Part shown: in pieces, positions 6,285 through 10,211 of the stretch | Layout of the letters: every line of letters starts with the position of its first letter | Position numbering within the stretch: position 1 is the stretch's first letter | Assembly: GCA_024653645.1 (NCBI GenBank) | Contig: JANLHK010000100.1 | Span: 1 to 10,211 of the forward strand | Reading direction: 5' to 3' | Length of the DNA: 10,211 bases | DNA from: Candidatus Roizmanbacteria bacterium | GTDB taxonomy: Bacteria; Patescibacteriota; Microgenomatia; UBA1406 | Translations under genes and position numbers: made by a program | Notes under the pieces: model-generated | Seen by the model: the letters and a program-made list of their open reading frames with translations, nothing else | Databases searched by the model: none | Told to the model about the DNA's origin: nothing

Positions 6285-6290
6285 TATACT
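6285..6290 (+). promoter_or_regulatory. Extended -10 element of trmD, leaderless arrangement
   Basis: TATACT preceded by TGG (an extended -10) ends exactly 7 bases before the trmD ATG at 6298. No Shine-Dalgarno sequence is present. It forms a dyad TATACC-N8-GGTATA (6269-6288) with the divergent obg promoter. Confidence 0.65.
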
Positions 6291-6297
6291 TAGATAC

Positions 6298-7050
6298 ATG
6301 AATATTAGCGTTATAACGCTCTTTCCAGCCGTGGTGCAGCCGTTTTTTACGACCAGCATCATGAAACGAGCTCAGGAGGCGGGGAAAGCGTCAATTAAAA
6401 CAGTCGATTTGCGGGATTTTGCTCTGGACTCGTACGGCACGGTTGATGACCGGCCGTATGGAGGTGGGGCCGGCATGGTCTTGCGTATCGAACCCCTGCA
6501 CGCGGCACTCAACCAGGTAGATCCGAACCACCAGGCGCATCGGGTGATGACCAGCCCTCGGGGAGTGGTGTGGAATCAAGCAAAGGCGGTTGAATTTTCA
6601 CACAAAAAGGATCTGGTGATTATTGCCGGACACTATGAGGGGTTTGATGATCGGATTACCCAACACATTGACGAAGAGGTATCCATCGGAGATTACGTAA
6701 TGACGGGCGGGGAGTTGGCTGCTGCTGTTGTTGTGGATAGCGTCGTGCGACTGCTTCCCGGCGTATTAAAGAAAGAGGATGCTGCTGCCATTGAATCATT
6801 TATGCCGGTTTCCCTTGATGAGCTGGAGAAGGCCGTGGGTAGTACGCCTGAGCTACAAAATTTACGAAACACGGGTGGAAAAACAATGGTTTCATTGCTG
6901 GAATATCCTCATTTTACCCGTCCCCAGACGTATGAAGGACATGCCGTTCCGGAAGTCCTGTTGTCAGGCAACCCGAAAGAATTGCGCGTCTGGCAGTTGC
7001 GTGAATCCTATCGCATAACCAAAGAACGCCGTCCTGATTTACTGAGCTAA
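6298..7050 (+). CDS. trmD: tRNA (guanine-N1)-methyltransferase, m1G37
   Basis: This 250-residue SPOUT-family enzyme makes m1G37 next to the anticodon, preventing +1 frameshifts. The family start INISVITLFP-like sequence (MNISVITLFP) supports the ATG. RPYGGGAGMV is at 52-61, TSPRG at 85-89, GHYEGFDDR at 111-119 and IGDYVMTGGEL at 130-140; the last two build the SAM-binding trefoil knot. RLLPGVL (151-157) carries the Arg equivalent to catalytic R154 of the E. coli/Haemophilus enzyme. Fifteen residues on, ESF (166-168) occupies the place of the usual DSF, so the general base Asp169 is Glu here. About 28 extra residues follow before LLEYPHFTRP. The ending LLSGN...RRPDLLS is typical. It heads a run of plus-strand genes. 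Confidence 0.96.
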   Translation: MNISVITLFPAVVQPFFTTSIMKRAQEAGKASIKTVDLRDFALDSYGTVDDRPYGGGAGMVLRIEPLHAALNQVDPNHQAHRVMTSPRGVVWNQAKAVEFSHKKDLVIIAGHYEGFDDRITQHIDEEVSIGDYVMTGGELAAAVVVDSVVRLLPGVLKKEDAAAIESFMPVSLDELEKAVGSTPELQNLRNTGGKTMVSLLEYPHFTRPQTYEGHAVPEVLLSGNPKELRVWQLRESYRITKERRPDLLS

Positions 7051-7056
7051 ATAAGG

Positions 7057-7062
7057 TATACT
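7057..7062 (+). promoter_or_regulatory. -10 element of the DUF59 gene, leaderless arrangement
   Basis: GGTATACT ends exactly 7 bases before the ATG at 7070, inside the 19-base gap after trmD. The same octamer stands before trmD. A GATAGG stretch just before the ATG is too close to serve as a normal ribosome binding site. Confidence 0.55.
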
Positions 7063-7069
7063 GATAGGT

Positions 7070-7384
7070 ATGCCCAAGAAGCCGTTAACCCTTACCGACA
7101 AGATATGGGAAAAACTGCATGAAATTCCCGATCCTGAATTGCATATCCCCTTGGTTGAAATGGGACTCATCTATGACCTAAAAGAGGAAAACGGAACCGT
7201 GACCGTTACCATGACACTCACCACCATCGGCTGTCCTTTATATGGCACGATTCAAAAACTCATTGAAGATAAGTTGCGTGAGTTGCCTGAGGTCCGATCG
7301 GTGCAGTTGAATCTGACCTTTGATCCTCCCTGGAGTATGGATATGATGACTATGGAGGCGCGTATGCAGTTGGGATTGGTATGA
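7070..7384 (+). CDS. MIP18/DUF59 family protein (SufT/PaaD-like Fe-S assembly factor)
   Basis: This 104-residue protein is a single DUF59 domain. Relatives help mature iron-sulfur proteins (SufT, MIP18/CIA2) or a ring-hydroxylase (PaaD). The signature is complete: IPDPELHIPLVEMGLIYDL (19-37), TLTTIGCPL with the conserved cysteine C55, and LTFDPPWSMDMMTMEAR (82-98). The length is normal for the family. No suf or isc gene lies in the window, so the client is unknown. Its TGA stop overlaps the next ATG (ATGA), which implies translational coupling with the following unknown protein. It may have its own promoter as well as readthrough from trmD. Confidence 0.9.
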   Translation: MPKKPLTLTDKIWEKLHEIPDPELHIPLVEMGLIYDLKEENGTVTVTMTLTTIGCPLYGTIQKLIEDKLRELPEVRSVQLNLTFDPPWSMDMMTMEARMQLGLV

Positions 7385-7887
7385 AAGCAGTCGGTAAACA
7401 ACTGACGCAATTGGCAAAAAGTATGAGCTTTGAAGTGGCGGGTGGCTTTAAGGATATAGGTAAGGGAATAGGAAGAGGTGTAACTGAATTACCCAAGCAC
7501 CTCATTGCTGATTTGTTGGGCAGGCAATGGGAGTCTGAATCAGTATCTCCTACTGCTCGTCATGAAACAGCACCGAATGAGGGTGCACATTCTCCTATTG
7601 ACGTGGAGAAGCTTATGCGCAAAAACGATCAGCAGCAGGCGGCGGAGATTATGCACCGGCTGCATAGTCAGTTTAAACAATCGGCGTCACGGCCTGCTGA
7701 GGCTGGTCGGGAAGAGCAGCAGAGCCCATTGGTTCCGGAAGCAAAGAGAATAACAACGCTGCCTTTGGCGCAAGGAAAACAGAATCTGCGCGGTAGTGTA
7801 TTGAAAGGAACGCAGAAAAGAAAAGCGCACGCTATGCAGATTCAGGATAATAGAACTGAGTTTAGCAAGGCAGGAAAATTAGGATAA
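7381..7887 (+). CDS. Unknown basic, partly disordered protein coupled to the DUF59 gene
   Basis: The protein has 168 residues and no recognised enzyme motif, signal peptide, membrane segment or cysteine. The N-terminus (about 1-48) is a plausible amphipathic helical region with GGFKDIGKGIGRGV and a LIADLLG segment. The middle is rich in Glu, Gln, Ser and Pro and probably disordered, with one likely helix at about 72-98. The tail (about 135-168) is basic, with LRGSVLKGTQKRKAHAM and a closing EFSKAGKLG. This resembles the Gly/Lys-rich tails of small uncharacterised Patescibacteria proteins (possibly the group named DUF5660; this is from memory). ATGA overlap with the DUF59 gene argues that it is real and made in step with it. 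Function unknown. Confidence 0.65.
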   Translation: MKAVGKQLTQLAKSMSFEVAGGFKDIGKGIGRGVTELPKHLIADLLGRQWESESVSPTARHETAPNEGAHSPIDVEKLMRKNDQQQAAEIMHRLHSQFKQSASRPAEAGREEQQSPLVPEAKRITTLPLAQGKQNLRGSVLKGTQKRKAHAMQIQDNRTEFSKAGKLG

Positions 7888-7894
7888 ATTAGCA

Positions 7895-7900
7895 TATAAT
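7895..7900 (+). promoter_or_regulatory. -10 element (TATAAT) upstream of cysS
   Basis: A perfect TATAAT ends 14 bases before the cysS ATG, in the 27-base gap after the preceding gene. This predicts a leader of about 7 bases, without a ribosome binding site. No clear -35 is present and the preceding bases are GCA, not GG, so it differs from the obg/trmD type. Confidence 0.45.
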
Positions 7901-7914
7901 ACGCGCAAACAGAC

Positions 7915-9357
7915 ATGAACTTATATAACACACTCACCCGCACCCTCGAGCCATTTACTCCGCTCAAAGATCATATCGTAACGCTGTATCAGTGTGGACC
8001 TACGGTGTATTGGACACAGCATATCGGCAATATGCGTGCCATGGTCATGGGTGACCTGGTCATCCGATCATTGCGTTATCTGGGGTATGAGGTAACATCG
8101 GTTCGCAACTATACTGACGTGGGGCACTTAACCTCTGACGCTGATACTGGTGAAGATAAAATGAGTAAAGGTGCCAAAAAAGAGGGGCTGACCCCTGACG
8201 AAATAGCAGACAAATATATTGCCCAATTTGAACACGACGTATCGGCACTGAACTGTATACCTCCCACGGTATCCCCCCGCGCAACGCACCACATACCGGA
8301 AATGATTGCGGTTGTGTCAGCATTGCTCAAAAAAGGCATTGCGTATGAAACTGATAGTGCAGTGTACTTCTCAGTTGAAAGATTTGGTTGGGACCGGTAT
8401 ACCAAACTGTCCCGTCAAAAAAAACAGGACCTGGTTGCCGGAGCCGGTAAGGGCGATGTGCAGGACCAGGGCAAGCGCAATCAGGCGGACTTTGCTCTGT
8501 GGTTTTTCCGTACCGGTGCCCATGCCCAGGCCATGCAATACTGGCCTTCACCGTTTCATTCATCAGCAGTGCCCCATGGGGAAGGATTTCCGGGATGGCA
8601 TATTGAGTGTTCGGCTATGAGTATGAAGTATTTGGGTGAAACGCTTGATGTACATATGGGCGGGGTAGAACATATCAGCATTCATCACTCAAACGAGATT
8701 GCGCAAAGCGAAGCAACTACCGGTAAGCCATTTGTTCGCTATTGGCTGCATAATGAGCACTTACTGGTAAACGGAGAGAAAATGGCTAAGTCGCAGGGAA
8801 CCGGATTATCACTGGAAGCCCTTATAAAACGTCATTTCCATCCGCTCTCTTTACGTTACTTTTTCCTTCAGGCCCATTACCGATCGCAGCAGAATTTTAC
8901 CTATGAAAGTCTTGGGGCTTCACAGCAAGCTTTGAATAACCTGTTGCAGGAGGCGTTTATTATCAGAGTGCGCTCCACCCAAAAAGGAAAGCCATTGTCG
9001 GCATTAGTCAAACGTTTCAAAGCGGCGATTGAAGATGATAATAATGTACCTCAGGCATTGGCGACCGTGTGGGAAACCATTAATATCACGGCCAGTCCTG
9101 AGGATCGGTATGCTACGCTGCTTAATTTTGACCAGGTATTGGGCCTTGATATTGAAAAATATGCGACGATCCCTGTGCCTGAGAATATCCAGTCATTGCT
9201 GGAAACACGTAACGATCTGCGTAGCAAAAAAGCGTATGATGAGGCTGATGCGCTGAGGGAGAGAATAGAGAAAGAGGGATTTGTCCTGGATGATACTCCT
9301 GAGGGCGCAATAGTAAAACCCAAAGACCCTCTTGCATTCGATTTTAAAACAGGATAG
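7915..9357 (+). CDS. cysS: Cysteinyl-tRNA synthetase
   Basis: This 480-residue class I synthetase charges tRNA-Cys with cysteine in the cytoplasm. The start MNLYNTLTR fits the family. YQCGPTVYWTQHIGN holds the first zinc ligand C27 and the HIGH-type motif HIGN (36-39). The second ligand is C232 in GWHIECSAMS; H257 and E261 in HHSNEIAQSE complete the site. KMAKS (289-293) is the KMSKS loop. Most CysRS read HHENE; the Ser variant sits between the ligands and leaves them intact, and related variants (HHTNE) are familiar from Patescibacteria. The C-terminal helical anticodon region ends with RNDLRSKKAYDEADALRERI, typical of CysRS. Length is normal. The gene may be read from its own TATAAT and precedes the exchanger by 10 bases. 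Confidence 0.97.
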   Translation: MNLYNTLTRTLEPFTPLKDHIVTLYQCGPTVYWTQHIGNMRAMVMGDLVIRSLRYLGYEVTSVRNYTDVGHLTSDADTGEDKMSKGAKKEGLTPDEIADKYIAQFEHDVSALNCIPPTVSPRATHHIPEMIAVVSALLKKGIAYETDSAVYFSVERFGWDRYTKLSRQKKQDLVAGAGKGDVQDQGKRNQADFALWFFRTGAHAQAMQYWPSPFHSSAVPHGEGFPGWHIECSAMSMKYLGETLDVHMGGVEHISIHHSNEIAQSEATTGKPFVRYWLHNEHLLVNGEKMAKSQGTGLSLEALIKRHFHPLSLRYFFLQAHYRSQQNFTYESLGASQQALNNLLQEAFIIRVRSTQKGKPLSALVKRFKAAIEDDNNVPQALATVWETINITASPEDRYATLLNFDQVLGLDIEKYATIPVPENIQSLLETRNDLRSKKAYDEADALRERIEKEGFVLDDTPEGAIVKPKDPLAFDFKTG

Positions 9358-9367
9358 TCTGTTACTA

Positions 9368-10211
9368 ATGCTGTCAGTAGTACTTATCATCTCTACGATT
9401 ATCCTTGCCTTTATTCTGTATCGCGCTGCTCATTATTTAGTAATCGGTATCAGAGAAGTATCACGGACATTTACCGGTACGTTCTTTCTGGCGGCACTGG
9501 CAACGGGTATTGCCACGGCCATTCCAGAGCTAAGTATTGGCATCAGTTCTGCGGTAACGGGAAACAGTATGGTAGGCTTTGCAAATGCCCTGGGATCAAA
9601 CACGGCGACCATTGGACTGATCTTGCCACTGGCTGCACTTGCCTCCGGCATGGTGGTACAGGTGCGTACCGCTCATTTTTCCCGGAAAACCACCATGGTA
9701 ATGCTCACCGCTGCGCTGTTTCCATTTTTATGCGGCATGGATGGAACCATCAGCAGGATCGATGGGTTATTTTTGTTATTTTTGTTTTTTGTTTATGGTA
9801 CCTACTTATTCCATAAGCGTCCGAAAGATCTATTTGGATTTAAAAGCACCATTGCTCAAGTACGCAACATTATTTTTAAACCCAAACTATTTTCAGCCTG
9901 GACCCTGATAGTTATTGCCATCCTTATATTAGGAGTGGCATCCTACGCTATGGTACAAAACGGTATATTGTTATCTGAGGCGGTCGGAGTATCACCCTTT
10001 TTAGTCGGTCTGTTTCTGTTGGCACCGGGCAGCGCTTTGCCTGAGCTGTTTATCGCCCTCATTGCTATTCAGAAGCGGCAGATTGATGTGCTATACGGTG
10101 ATATTTTTGCGTCGCTCATTACGAACGCTAACTTGGTTGTGGGTCTGATTGCCGTGATTTCGCCCATACGGGTGATTGCATTACCACAGTATCTGATGGC
10201 CATTATTTTTC
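9368..10211 (+). CDS. Cation exchanger of the CaCA family (YrbG-like), 3' end outside window
   Basis: The open frame gives 281 residues without a stop up to the right edge. It is a membrane protein with about eight hydrophobic segments in two halves joined by a basic loop (about 148-173). The first alpha repeat is TGIATAIPELSIGISS (46-61) followed by FANALGSNTATIGLILP (71-87). The second is LFLLAPGSALPELFIAL (215-231) followed by GDIFASLITNANLVVGL (244-260). PE in each repeat (53-54 and 225-226) corresponds to the ion-binding Glu of Na+/Ca2+ exchangers. GTSLPE of typical YrbG is ATAIPE and GSALPE here, and the GSNIxN motif of the second repeat is altered to ASLITN, so the ion may not be Ca2+. 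It starts 10 bases after cysS, without a close ribosome binding site. Confidence 0.82.
   Translation, partial: MLSVVLIISTIILAFILYRAAHYLVIGIREVSRTFTGTFFLAALATGIATAIPELSIGISSAVTGNSMVGFANALGSNTATIGLILPLAALASGMVVQVRTAHFSRKTTMVMLTAALFPFLCGMDGTISRIDGLFLLFLFFVYGTYLFHKRPKDLFGFKSTIAQVRNIIFKPKLFSAWTLIVIAILILGVASYAMVQNGILLSEAVGVSPFLVGLFLLAPGSALPELFIALIAIQKRQIDVLYGDIFASLITNANLVVGLIAVISPIRVIALPQYLMAIIF

Noticed and set aside
1..10211. CRISPR arrays, insertion sequences, phage or toxin-antitoxin genes, alternative genetic code
   Set aside because: No spaced direct repeats, transposase or integrase motifs, or small toxin pairs were seen. TGA acts as a normal stop at 1864-1866 and 7382-7384.

Overview
The window is chromosomal, gene-dense bacterial DNA that mostly encodes translation and RNA-modification functions. 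The best guess for the source is a member of the Patescibacteria (Candidate Phyla Radiation), at moderate confidence. Reasons: Obg is short and stops right after its GTPase domain; CysRS has the variant zinc signature HHSNE in place of the usual HHENE; there is a small unrecognised protein with a Gly/Lys-rich tail of a kind I associate with that group; spacers are very short; and recognisable Shine-Dalgarno sequences are almost absent. TGA ends at least two genes and does not interrupt conserved domains, so the standard bacterial code applies and UGA=Gly recoding is not supported.

Layout, left to right. 1-339: 3' end of trpS. 343-417: tRNA-Gly(CCC) with encoded CCA. 426-1319: transglutaminase-fold protein, 8 bases after the tRNA. 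1357-1866: YbaK-type aminoacyl-tRNA deacylase. Convergent to it on the minus strand, 1910-2347: small SET-domain protein. Divergent from SET, 2402-3436: THUMP-like/UPF0020 RNA methyltransferase, followed by a large polytopic membrane protein (3444-5009). Convergent minus-strand unit: obg (6259-5300) with a small membrane protein overlapping its end (5316-5017). Divergent from obg: trmD (6298-7050), a DUF59/MIP18 protein (7070-7384), an unknown basic protein (7381-7887), cysS (7915-9357), and the start of a CaCA-family cation exchanger running off the right edge (9368-10211).

The strongest signal beyond the genes is promoter placement. At obg, trmD, the DUF59 gene and the RNA methyltransferase gene, a sigma70-type -10 hexamer preceded by GG (GGTATAAT, GGTATACT, GGTATACT, GGTACAAT) ends exactly 7 bases before the ATG. 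The SET gene has TTGACA-N17-TACAGT ending 6 bases before its ATG, and the membrane-protein gene has a weaker CATAAT 6 bases before its ATG. This predicts leaderless or near-leaderless mRNAs. The obg and trmD promoters lie back-to-back in 38 bases and cannot both be occupied by polymerase.

Functionally, trpS, cysS, tRNA-Gly, the deacylase, TrmD, the RNA methyltransferase and the ribosome-associated GTPase Obg together cover tRNA charging, proofreading, modification and ribosome assembly. Two enzymes carry notable changes. TrmD has Glu in place of the catalytic Asp and about 28 extra residues in its interdomain linker. The YbaK-type protein has Ala in place of the Pro of its GXXXP loop. No mobile element, CRISPR array, integrase or phage gene was seen. 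No gene-free stretch exceeds 300 bases.
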